A DNA stretch of 5,451 bases from Avoscillospira sp945864925 (GCA_945830595.1 CALZZH010000162.1:1-5451); one strand, 5' to 3'. Counted from the first letter of the stretch, positions 1-5,420 are shown. Numbers and translations: made by a program. Notes: generated by a model not told the origin, from the letters alone.

Positions 1-31
1 GACAGGCAGGTAATTCTTTCATTTGCTGCAT
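1..31 (-). CDS. HxlR-family transcriptional regulator, N-terminal fragment (runs off the left edge)
   Basis: Only the first ten codons are present on the minus strand, reading MQQMKELPAC. The start ATG (31-29) has a good ribosome binding site, GGAAGGTG on the minus strand at 46-39, seven bases upstream. This favours the first ATG over the second in-frame one at codon 4. The segment 'MKELPAC' followed by P-V-E is how many clostridial HxlR/DUF24 winged-helix regulators begin, and the early cysteine matches the redox-sensing Cys of that family (as in HypR and YodB). These regulators usually sit divergent from the oxidoreductase genes they control, and a flavin-type gene is divergent here. The family call rests on ten residues plus context, so it is probable rather than certain; the leftward coding start itself is better supported. 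Confidence 0.62.
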   Translation of the reverse strand, partial: MQQMKELPAC

Positions 32-64
32 GGTATCACACCTTCCAATAGTTTCTTTCTGGTG

Positions 65-94
65 ACTATAGCACAATAAAGTGCTTACTTTACA
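65..94 (-). promoter_or_regulatory. Promoter of the leftward HxlR-type gene
   Basis: On the minus strand, an extended -10 element TGcTATAGT lies at 73-65, about 34 bases upstream of the leftward ATG. A weak -35-like TTGTAA lies at 95-90 with 19-bp spacing. The extended TG could compensate for the poor -35. The call is by eye. Confidence 0.5.
77..92. promoter_or_regulatory. Inverted repeat, candidate operator for the divergent regulator
   Basis: TAAAGT (77-82) and ACTTTA (87-92) form a perfect 6-bp dyad around GCTT. The dyad overlaps the -35 of the rightward operon and lies just upstream of the leftward -10, so a bound dimer could affect both promoters. A direct repeat TGCTTAC (82-88 and 100-106, 18 bp apart) partly overlaps it. 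HxlR-family dimers bind short AT-rich dyads in such positions. Assignment to this regulator is inference. Confidence 0.45.
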
Positions 95-120
95 ATTGAT
101 GCTTACGGAATTATTATAAT
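89..120 (+). promoter_or_regulatory. Promoter of the split-barrel/macrodomain/SirTM operon
   Basis: TTTACA (89-94) and TATTAT (112-117) are separated by 17 bp, each matching sigma-A consensus at 5 of 6 positions. A perfect TATAAT overlaps at 115-120, but its spacing to TTTACA would be 20 bp. A leader of roughly 50-55 bases then runs to the first start codon; nothing structured was seen in it. Confidence 0.6.
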
Positions 121-178
121 CTTGCAAGATAAAAGTTGCAATCCCCCAAACCCATATTCCAACCAGGAGGTATTCATT

Positions 179-580
179 ATGAATGATGTTGTAAAGTTTT
201 TGCAGGAAAATCCCGTGCAGTATCTGGCCACGGTTGGCCGTGATGGTAAGGCCAAGTGCCGCCCCTTCATGTTTGCCGGCGAGATGAACGGCAAGCTGTG
301 GTTTTGCACCAACAACCAAAAGGACGTCTACAAGGATATGCAGGCCAACCCCAACATCGAGGTTTCTGTTTCCAGCCCGGCTTATGCGTGGATTCGTCTG
401 AACGGCGAGGCTGTTTTCGAAAACAACATGGCCGCCAAGGAGATGTGCATCCAGAACCCCATCGTCAAGGGGCAGTACGGCGAAGCTACCAACCCCATCT
501 TTGAAGTGTTCTATTTGAAGGATGCCCATGCGGTAATCGCTGACTTCTCCGGCAATCCGCCCAAGGAGTACGACCTGTAA
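179..580 (+). CDS. Pyridoxamine 5'-phosphate oxidase-like FMN-binding split-barrel protein
   Basis: This is a 133-residue protein and the first gene of the rightward operon. The start ATG is fixed by AGGAGGT at 165-171 with seven bases of spacing; an upstream in-frame TTG at 122 has no such site. The sequence has the single-domain split-barrel pattern: an N-terminal helix, then 'YLATVGRDGKAKCRPF' (about residues 15-30), a 'KLWFCTNN' strand (about 39-46), 'NPNIEVSV' (about 57-64) and 'RLNGEAVF' (about 72-79). The family binds FMN or a related cofactor (F420, haem in some branches) and acts in the cytoplasm. Members this small are mostly uncharacterised reductases or flavin-binding proteins, not the true PdxH enzyme of vitamin B6 synthesis, which is longer. 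The next gene carries a related domain, so the two may work together. The substrate is unknown. Confidence 0.87.
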   Translation: MNDVVKFLQENPVQYLATVGRDGKAKCRPFMFAGEMNGKLWFCTNNQKDVYKDMQANPNIEVSVSSPAYAWIRLNGEAVFENNMAAKEMCIQNPIVKGQYGEATNPIFEVFYLKDAHAVIADFSGNPPKEYDL

Positions 581-590
581 GTATCACGGC

Positions 591-629
591 AGGGTTCCCC
601 TGGATAGATCTGGGGGAACCCTTGATTTT
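591..629 (+). terminator. Hairpin between the first two genes, possible attenuator
   Basis: AGGGTTCCCC (591-600) pairs perfectly with GGGGAACCCT (613-622) around a 12-base loop, starting ten bases after the stop codon. The following tract TGATTTTG is only moderately T-rich. It may therefore act as a partial terminator or as a 3'-end stabiliser that lowers expression of the downstream genes, rather than as a full stop. No convincing second promoter was seen between hairpin and next gene. Confidence 0.55.
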
Positions 630-641
630 GAGAGGCTTCTG

Positions 642-1262
642 ATGCAGACAAAAGATTATCTGGAATACATTGTGGATCATATCCACTCTTCCATTTTTGC
701 AACCGTGGACAGCCAAGGTCGTCCTGTCACCTGTGCTATTGACATTATGGATTATGATGAAAGCGGCCTTTACTTCCTGACGGCAAAGGGCAAGAACTTT
801 TATGATCGGCTGAAAGGCAATGAAAATGTTGCCTTTACCGCTATGAAGGGCGAAGATACCCTTTCCTGCGTGGCGGTGTCTGTGCAGGGCAAGGCGAAGG
901 AGATCGGGCCGGACAGGCTGCCCGACTTGTTCCGTAAAAATCCCTATATGGAAAAGATTTATCCTGATATACGCTCCCGCAGCGCGCTCACAGTATTCAA
1001 AATTTACGAAGGAACCGGAGAATGGTTTGACCTCTCCAAACTTCCTATAGAACGGGCCAGCTTCTTCTTCGGCGGCGCACAGGCAAAAGAAACCGGCTAT
1101 TTTGTGACCGACAAATGTATTGGCTGCAAGCTGTGCTATTCCAAATGTCCGCAGAGGTGTATCGACATTTCAAGAAAACCTGTGGTTATTCGGCAAGAAC
1201 ACTGTCTGCACTGCGGAAATTGCTTTGAAATCTGCCCCGCAAGGGCGATTGAACGGAGATAA
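642..1262 (+). CDS. Split-barrel flavoprotein fused to a 2[4Fe-4S] ferredoxin domain
   Basis: This 206-residue protein has two parts. Residues 1 to about 130 form a PNPOx-like split barrel ('IFATVDSQGRPVT' at about 18-30, 'GLYFLTAKG' at 42-50, 'NENVAFTA' at 60-67), recognisably related to the preceding gene product. Residues about 150-206 form a bacterial-type ferredoxin with two complete CxxCxxCxxxCP motifs: Cys159/162/165/169 and Cys188/191/194/198. All eight ligands are present, so two [4Fe-4S] clusters are expected. The likely role is cytoplasmic electron transfer between the clusters and a bound flavin, in an anaerobe; partner and substrate are unknown. The ATG follows GAGAGG (630-635) by six bases. 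The stop codon lies 4 bp before the macrodomain gene, so co-transcription and probably translational coupling are expected. Confidence 0.88.
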   Translation: MQTKDYLEYIVDHIHSSIFATVDSQGRPVTCAIDIMDYDESGLYFLTAKGKNFYDRLKGNENVAFTAMKGEDTLSCVAVSVQGKAKEIGPDRLPDLFRKNPYMEKIYPDIRSRSALTVFKIYEGTGEWFDLSKLPIERASFFFGGAQAKETGYFVTDKCIGCKLCYSKCPQRCIDISRKPVVIRQEHCLHCGNCFEICPARAIERR

Positions 1263-1266
1263 GACG

Positions 1267-2040
1267 ATGACGCAGGACGAGCGATTGAATTTTTTGCTCC
1301 GCGATCTGCTGGCAGAACGAAAAGAATATGAAGATATCCCGGTGCCGGATTCTCTCTCGGAAAAGCGGCGGCTTTTGCGCAGCCTGATGAATGTGCGTCC
1401 GCCCGTCCCGGCCCGTGAGGATTTCTTGCGGATGCAGGACGCTTACCTTGTGGAGCGTCTCGCGGAGCGGGGTGTGACAAGGCTGAAAGACCTGACGCCG
1501 GTGCGACCTGGACTGTATCTCTGGCAGGGAGATATCACCACGCTAGCGGTGGATGCCATCGTCAACGCAGCCAACAGCCAGATGCTGGGCTGCTTCGTTC
1601 CTTGTCACGGCTGCATCGACAACGCCATCCACACCTATGCAGGGGTGCAGCTCCGCTTGGAGTGTGCCCGCCTCATGGACGGACAGAAGGAAGAAGAACC
1701 CACTGGCAGCGCAAAAATCACGAAAGCTTACAACCTGCCCTGCCGCTATGTACTGCATACCGTCGGCCCGATCATCTGTGGAGCCGTCACGCAGACAGAC
1801 CGGGAACTGCTGGCCAGCTGCTACCGCACCTGTTTGGTGCTGGCGGCGAAAACTGGGCTTGGCAGCGTAGCTTTTTGCTGTATCTCTACCGGTGAATTCC
1901 ATTTTCCCAATGAACTGGCCGCAGAAATTGCCATACAAACGGTAGGAGAATGGCAACGGCAAAACCCAGACAAAATCAAGGTGATCTTCAATGCTTTCAA
2001 GGACAGCGACTATGCAATCTACAAGCGCCTGCTGCGATAA
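1267..2040 (+). CDS. Zinc-type macrodomain protein, predicted ADP-ribosyl hydrolase
   Basis: This 257-residue protein starts at the ATG preceded by CGGAGA (1254-1259). A longer in-frame reading from 1120 would overlap the ferredoxin coding region and is not needed. Residues 1 to about 75 are a helical extension typical of this subclass. The macrodomain follows: 'LWQGDIT' (85-91), 'DAIVNAANS' (96-104), the Cys/His segment 'CFVPCHGCID' (109-118), 'TGSAKITKAYNLPCRYVLHT' (146-165) and 'ISTGEFHFP' (207-215). The Cys/His insertion marks the zinc-dependent macrodomains (Zn-Macro) of Staphylococcus and Streptococcus, in which bound zinc is needed to remove ADP-ribose from proteins. The sirtuin gene overlaps its 3' end, matching the known macrodomain-SirTM pairing. 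The predicted role is to reverse the modification made by that sirtuin. Family and pairing are strong; the target protein is not known from this window. Confidence 0.92.
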   Translation: MTQDERLNFLLRDLLAERKEYEDIPVPDSLSEKRRLLRSLMNVRPPVPAREDFLRMQDAYLVERLAERGVTRLKDLTPVRPGLYLWQGDITTLAVDAIVNAANSQMLGCFVPCHGCIDNAIHTYAGVQLRLECARLMDGQKEEEPTGSAKITKAYNLPCRYVLHTVGPIICGAVTQTDRELLASCYRTCLVLAAKTGLGSVAFCCISTGEFHFPNELAAEIAIQTVGEWQRQNPDKIKVIFNAFKDSDYAIYKRLLR

Positions 2041-2860
2041 TATCGTACGGCTCAAACAGGAATTGGATACGGCGGATGCGGTGGTGATAGGGGCCGGTTC
2101 CGGGCTTTCCACTTCCGCGGGGTTTACCTATACCGGCGAACGCTTTCAGAAATATTTCGGGGACTTTATTGCGAAGTATGGCTTCCGCGATATGTATTCA
2201 GGCGGCTTCTATCCCTTTGACAGCCTGGAAGAACGTTGGGCGTATTGGAGCAGGTATATCTATATCAATCGCTATTTGAACGCCCCGAAGCCAGTCTATC
2301 AGGAGCTTTTGAAGCTGGTGCAAGGAAAGGACTATTTTGTGCTGACCACCAATGTGGATCACTGTTTCCAGAAGGCAGGATTTGACAAGCGGCGGTTGTT
2401 CTATACCCAGGGTGACTACGGCCTGTGGCAGTGTTCCAGGCCCTGCCACCAAAAGACCTATGATAACGAAACCATTGTCAAGAAGATGGTGGCCGAACAA
2501 AAGGATCGAAAAATCCCCAGCGAACTGATACCCCGCTGTCCAGTCTGCGGTGCGCCCATGTCCATGAATCTGCGGGCAGACGACACCTTTGTTGAGGATG
2601 AAGGCTGGTATGCCGCTGCCCAACGCTATGAGGAGTTTCTCCGCCGCCACCGTGGACAACATATTCTCTTCCTGGAACTGGGCGTGGGCGGCAATACCCC
2701 GGTTATTATCAAATATCCGTTTTGGAGAATGACCTATCAGAATTCCAGGGCAATCTACATTTGCATCAACTTATCGAAATCATACTGTCCAAGGGAACTT
2801 CAAATGCAGGCAATTTGTATTGACGGCGACATTGGAGAAATTTTGACGATGCTCCTATAA
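2012..2860 (+). CDS. Class M sirtuin (SirTM), predicted protein ADP-ribosyltransferase
   Basis: This 282-residue Sir2-family protein overlaps the macrodomain gene by 29 bases. The start at 2012 follows AAGGA (1999-2003); an alternative ATG at 1991, with AAGGTGA upstream, would add seven residues. The NAD-binding motif 'GAGSGLSTSAGF' (27-38) is present, but the canonical 'GIPDFR' is replaced by 'GFTYTGERF'. 'TTNVDHCFQKAG' (112-123) corresponds to the QNID motif. Where deacetylating sirtuins have the catalytic His, this protein has 'TQGD' (Gln133). Gln in place of His is the hallmark of SirTM enzymes, which transfer ADP-ribose from NAD+ instead of deacetylating. A structural zinc site is formed by Cys141, Cys145, Cys176 and Cys179. 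'ELGVGGNTP' (222-230) is also typical of the class. It probably modifies a protein that the preceding macrodomain product then restores. The substrate is unknown: no GcvH-like gene is adjacent. Confidence 0.9.
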   Translation: MQSTSACCDNIVRLKQELDTADAVVIGAGSGLSTSAGFTYTGERFQKYFGDFIAKYGFRDMYSGGFYPFDSLEERWAYWSRYIYINRYLNAPKPVYQELLKLVQGKDYFVLTTNVDHCFQKAGFDKRRLFYTQGDYGLWQCSRPCHQKTYDNETIVKKMVAEQKDRKIPSELIPRCPVCGAPMSMNLRADDTFVEDEGWYAAAQRYEEFLRRHRGQHILFLELGVGGNTPVIIKYPFWRMTYQNSRAIYICINLSKSYCPRELQMQAICIDGDIGEILTMLL

Positions 2861-2875
2861 AAGCCCGCTTGTCTA

Positions 2876-2884
2876 TGGTATAAT
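2876..2884 (+). promoter_or_regulatory. Extended -10 promoter of the phosphatase gene
   Basis: A perfect extended -10, TGgTATAAT, lies 59 bases upstream of the phosphatase start. No good -35 stands at the right distance (TATAAA at 2856-2861 is the nearest), which is acceptable for an extended -10. It begins 16 bases after the sirtuin stop codon, and no hairpin terminator was seen between them, so read-through from the sirtuin operon is possible. Confidence 0.6.
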
Positions 2885-2943
2885 CAATTTATTATAGCAA
2901 AACTGAAAGCCTTTTGAAGGGAAATAGAAGGGATATATAAGAG

Positions 2944-3396
2944 ATGACCAAAATACTATTTGTTTGCCACGGCAATATCTGCCGCTCTCCCATGGCCCAA
3001 TATCTTTTCGCCCAGCGGGCGGCGGAGCGGGGGATGGACTGCGTGACCGAGTCAGCGGCCACCAGCCGGGAGGAGATCGGCAACCCCATTTATCCGCCTG
3101 CCCGGCGGAAGCTGCGCCAGATGGGGGTGCCCTTTGGGGACCACCGGGCGGTGCAGATGACCCGGGCCGACTATGACAAGTACGACCTGCTGCTGGCCAT
3201 GGACCAGGCCAACGTGCGGAACATGAAGACCATCGCCGGGGGAGACCCGGCGGGAAAAATCCGCCGGCTGCTGGACTACGGTCCGCGCCCCCGGGACATT
3301 GCCGATCCCTGGTATACTGGGGACTTTGACGCCACCTATGCCGACCTGGAGGAAGGGTGCGCGGCTCTGCTGGACTGGCTGGCCGAGAAGGGATGA
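2944..3396 (+). CDS. Low-molecular-weight protein tyrosine phosphatase
   Basis: This 150-residue cytoplasmic phosphatase has the usual family length. The CX5R phosphate-binding loop is 'CHGNICRS' near the N terminus (nucleophile Cys8, Arg14, Ser15, plus the second Cys13 common in this family). The general acid is Asp121 in 'DPWYTGDF' (121-128). Position 12 is Ile. The related arginine phosphatase YwlE has Thr at this position, and Ile there is the pattern of phosphotyrosine enzymes, so tyrosine specificity is predicted. Known bacterial members dephosphorylate tyrosine kinases and sugar-polymer enzymes, but no kinase or capsule gene is in view. The start ATG follows AAGGGA (2928-2933) at a somewhat long ten-base spacing. 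The gene appears monocistronic, with its own promoter and terminator, and marks the shift to GC-rich codon use. Confidence 0.94.
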   Translation: MTKILFVCHGNICRSPMAQYLFAQRAAERGMDCVTESAATSREEIGNPIYPPARRKLRQMGVPFGDHRAVQMTRADYDKYDLLLAMDQANVRNMKTIAGGDPAGKIRRLLDYGPRPRDIADPWYTGDFDATYADLEEGCAALLDWLAEKG

Positions 3397-3397
3397 G

Positions 3398-3433
3398 AAA
3401 GAGGCGTTCCCTGCGGAGCGCCTCTTTGTTTCG
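3398..3433 (+). terminator. Intrinsic terminator after the phosphatase gene
   Basis: AAAGAGGCG (3398-3406) pairs with CGCCTCTTT (3419-3427). The inner TTCC/GGAG bases extend the stem to about 13 bp with one G-T wobble and a CTGC loop. TTTGTTT follows. The hairpin begins one base after the stop codon. Confidence 0.85.
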
Positions 3434-3435
3434 GT

Positions 3436-3461
3436 AAATTCGTTGACCCGTCAACGAATTT
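3436..3461. promoter_or_regulatory. Perfect 26-bp inverted repeat, MarR-type operator
   Basis: Arms AAATTCGTTGAC (3436-3447) and GTCAACGAATTT (3450-3461) are exact reverse complements around CC. The repeat covers the -35 element and most of the spacer of the promoter for the MarR-MATE operon. This is where a MarR dimer would block RNA polymerase, so autorepression relieved by a ligand is the likely mode. The symmetry is seen directly; the binding protein is inferred from position. Confidence 0.85.
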
Positions 3462-3471
3462 GTGCTATCCT
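3443..3471 (+). promoter_or_regulatory. Promoter of the MarR-MATE operon
   Basis: TTGACC (3443-3448) and TATCCT (3466-3471) are spaced 17 bp apart, and TG at 3463-3464 gives an extended -10 (TGcTATCCT). The -35 lies inside the inverted repeat. The transcript would start about 15 bases before the start codon, leaving a very short leader that begins just upstream of, or at, the ribosome binding site. Confidence 0.7.
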
Positions 3472-3491
3472 GGCCCCAGGAGGGATGCCCC

Positions 3492-3950
3492 ATGGAACCG
3501 AGTACCCTGCGTTGGATTACCCTGCTGTCCCGAAAGACCTTGGTCTATCTCAGCAGCGCCCTGGCGCCCTATGGCCTGACGGCGGCAGAGGAACCGTTTT
3601 ATATGTCCTTATATTATGTAGAGGGGATCACCCAGGAGGAGCTGACGGCCTTGGTCTATGCCGACAAGGCCTCCACCGCTCGGCGGGTGAAATCCCTGGA
3701 GGCCAAGGGCTTGCTTCGCCGGGAACGCGACCCGGCAGACCGGCGGCGCAACCGTCTCTATCTCACCGAGGAAGCCAAGGCGCGCTTTGCGGGGGTTCAT
3801 CGGGAGCTGTTGGATTTGGACCAGCGTTTGGTGGGCACCCTGACGCCCCAGGAGCGCGAAACCCTGGAGCGGGCCCTGCGCACCCTGCAAAAAACCATGA
3901 ATCAGGTGCTGGAAGAACAAAAGAGAAGGGGGAGCGGGGACTGTGGATGA
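3492..3950 (+). CDS. MarR-family transcriptional regulator
   Basis: This is a 152-residue winged-helix protein. The start ATG follows AGGAGGGA (3478-3485). An in-frame GTG at 3462 lies between the promoter elements and can be excluded. The helix-turn-helix runs from about 'GITQEELTALV' (45-55) through 'DKASTARRVKSLEAKGLL' (58-75), and the wing carries 'RDPADRRRNRLYLT' (79-92), the characteristic DxR wing signature of the MarR family. The N- and C-terminal helices (about 5-25 and 95-145) should form the dimer interface. The gene overlaps the MATE pump gene by 8 bp. It most likely represses its own operon through the 26-bp inverted repeat and is released by a pump substrate, as MepR does for MepA in Staphylococcus aureus. 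The inducing ligand cannot be read from sequence. Confidence 0.93.
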   Translation: MEPSTLRWITLLSRKTLVYLSSALAPYGLTAAEEPFYMSLYYVEGITQEELTALVYADKASTARRVKSLEAKGLLRRERDPADRRRNRLYLTEEAKARFAGVHRELLDLDQRLVGTLTPQERETLERALRTLQKTMNQVLEEQKRRGSGDCG

Positions 3951-5349
3951 GTCTGTGACCAGAGCGGACCGGCCCAATCCGTTGGGCCATGCGCCGGTGG
4001 GAGGGCTGATCCGGCAGTTTGCCATCCCCTCCATCATCAGTATGCTGGTCTCCTCGGCCTATAACATCACCGACCAGATCTTCATCGGCCACATTGTGGG
4101 GATGCTGGGCAACGCGGCCACCAATGTGGCTTTTCCCACGGTGTCCCTGGCCATGGCCCTGGCGCAGCTGGCCGGCGTGGGTACCGCCGCCAGTTACAAT
4201 TTGAATCTGGGACGGGGCAAGCGAAAGGCGGCAGCGGAATACCTGGGCACGGGTCTGACCTTTCTAATGCTGCTGGGAGTGATCCTGGGAGCCGTGGTCT
4301 TTCTGCTGCGAGACCCCATCCTGCGCCTGTGCGGCGCCACCGACGCGGTTTTCCCCTACGGCCAGAGCTACCTGGGCATCACCGCCCTGGGCCTACCCTT
4401 CCATCTGGCGTCCACAGGGGCCTCCACCCTTATCCGGGGGGACGGCAGTCCCCGATACTCCATGGCCTGCACCGTGTCCGGGGCGGTGGTAAACATCGTG
4501 CTGGACTGGCTGTTCATGATGGTCTTCCAGTGGGGCATTCAGGGGGCGGCTTTGGCCACGGTCCTTGGCCAGGTCCTCTCCTTCCTGCTGTGCCTGCGCT
4601 ACCTGCCCCGGTTTAAAGGGGTGCGGGTGACCCGGCAAACGCTGAAGCTGCGGGCGGAGAAGGTCAAAGAGATCTGCCAGCTGGGCACCGCCAACTTCCT
4701 CAACCACATCATGATGATGGTGGTCAACATCGTCATGAACAACCTGCTGAGCAAATATGGCGCCCTGTCCATCTACGGCAGCGACATTCCCCTGGCGGTC
4801 TCCGGCATCATCGCCAAGGTGCAGACCATTGTCATCTCCTTCTCCGTGGGCCTGGCCCATGGGTGCCAGCCCATTTTCAGCTTCAACATGGGGGCGGGAA
4901 AGTACAGCCGGGTGCGCCTGGCCTACCGCAAAGCCCTCATCGTGGCCCTGCTCATCGGCCTGGTGGCCTTTGCCCTGTTCCAGCTCTTCCCCCACCAGAT
5001 CGCGGCCATCTTTGGCTCGGGGGACCCCCTGTACTTCCAGTTTGCCGAGGAATACCTGCAGATCTTCCTGTTCATGATCTGCGTGACCGGGGTTCAGCCC
5101 TTGTCGGTGAACTACTTTACCAGCATCGGCAACGTGCGCCAGGGCACCGTCCTGTCGGCCTCCCGCCAGGGGTTGTTTCTGCTGCCCCTGCTGGCCGTTC
5201 TGCCCCAGCTCTGGGGGCTGGAGGGCATCCTCTACGCCGGCCCCATCGCCGAAGGGTGCGCCTGCACCCTGGCCCTGGTGAGCGTCTGGCGGAGCATCCG
5301 GCGGCTGCCTCGCCAGGACAAGCTTCCGGCCCCGCCGGAAGAGGGGTGA
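3943..5349 (+). CDS. MATE-family multidrug/cation efflux transporter (MepA-like)
   Basis: This 468-residue integral membrane protein has about twelve hydrophobic segments (roughly 22-45, 60-85, 100-122, 138-160, 172-195, 199-220, 248-270, 284-310, 327-350, 367-390, 405-424, 428-450). This is the full MATE fold of two six-helix bundles. Family motifs include 'FAIPSIISMLVSSAYNITDQ' (26-45), 'LIRGDGSPRYSM' (163-174) and 'QPIFSFNMGAGKYSRVR' (309-325). Such pumps export cationic drugs, dyes or metabolites in exchange for Na+ or H+. The start is GTG at 3943, supported by AAGGGGGAG (3926-3934), and lies 8 bp inside the MarR gene, so the two are translationally coupled. The ending is soluble and Pro-rich. 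Family assignment is firm; placing it near MepA rests on overall resemblance and the MarR partner. The substrate is unknown. Confidence 0.95.
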   Translation: MDESVTRADRPNPLGHAPVGGLIRQFAIPSIISMLVSSAYNITDQIFIGHIVGMLGNAATNVAFPTVSLAMALAQLAGVGTAASYNLNLGRGKRKAAAEYLGTGLTFLMLLGVILGAVVFLLRDPILRLCGATDAVFPYGQSYLGITALGLPFHLASTGASTLIRGDGSPRYSMACTVSGAVVNIVLDWLFMMVFQWGIQGAALATVLGQVLSFLLCLRYLPRFKGVRVTRQTLKLRAEKVKEICQLGTANFLNHIMMMVVNIVMNNLLSKYGALSIYGSDIPLAVSGIIAKVQTIVISFSVGLAHGCQPIFSFNMGAGKYSRVRLAYRKALIVALLIGLVAFALFQLFPHQIAAIFGSGDPLYFQFAEEYLQIFLFMICVTGVQPLSVNYFTSIGNVRQGTVLSASRQGLFLLPLLAVLPQLWGLEGILYAGPIAEGCACTLALVSVWRSIRRLPRQDKLPAPPEEG

Positions 5350-5363
5350 CCCCCTGTTTCCCA

Positions 5364-5409
5364 GAAAAAACAGCCTTCCCCCGCCGAACCGGCGGGGGAA
5401 GGCTTGTTT
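5364..5409. terminator. Strong bidirectional intrinsic terminator
   Basis: AGCCTTCCCCCGCC (5372-5385) pairs perfectly with GGCGGGGGAAGGCT (5391-5404) around a 5-base loop. On the plus strand TTGTTT follows (5404-5409). On the minus strand the stem is followed by TGTTTTTTCTGG (complement of the A6 run at 5365-5370), which is the better T tract. It should end the MATE operon rightward and a converging gene leftward. Confidence 0.9.
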
Positions 5410-5420
5410 CGTCTGGGGAG

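Noticed and set aside
82..106. Direct repeat TGCTTAC as a mobile-element target duplication or iteron
   Set aside because: There are only two 7-bp copies, they lie within a promoter region, and no element lies between them; a regulatory role or chance is simpler.
122..178. N-terminal extension of the first split-barrel gene from a TTG codon
   Set aside because: No ribosome binding site precedes it and it would begin at or near the predicted transcript start, while the ATG at 179 has an ideal AGGAGGT.
1120..1266. Longer macrodomain reading frame beginning inside the ferredoxin gene
   Set aside because: It would overlap the cysteine-rich ferredoxin end for over 140 bases, whose frame is clearly real; the ATG at 1267 has a proper ribosome binding site.
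1543..2112. Minus-strand open frame of 189 codons
   Set aside because: It lies opposite the macrodomain and sirtuin genes, shows no family motif, and is explained as a shadow of their codon bias.
3462..3491. GTG start adding ten residues to the MarR protein
   Set aside because: The codon lies between the -35 and -10 elements, so it would not be transcribed; AGGAGGGA points to the ATG at 3492.
2873..3493. Minus-strand open frame of 206 codons opposite the phosphatase
   Set aside because: The translation is Pro/Arg/Ser/Gly-rich low-complexity sequence typical of antisense GC-rich coding DNA, and it crosses a terminator and a promoter.
3299..3958. Plus-strand alternative frame across the phosphatase end and the MarR gene
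   Set aside because: It runs through the terminator, operator and promoter and has no recognisable domain; the MarR frame explains the region.
4393..4995. Minus-strand open frame of 200 codons opposite the MATE gene
   Set aside because: The translation is His/Gln/Gly-rich, as expected antisense to hydrophobic codons, and no start signal was noticed.
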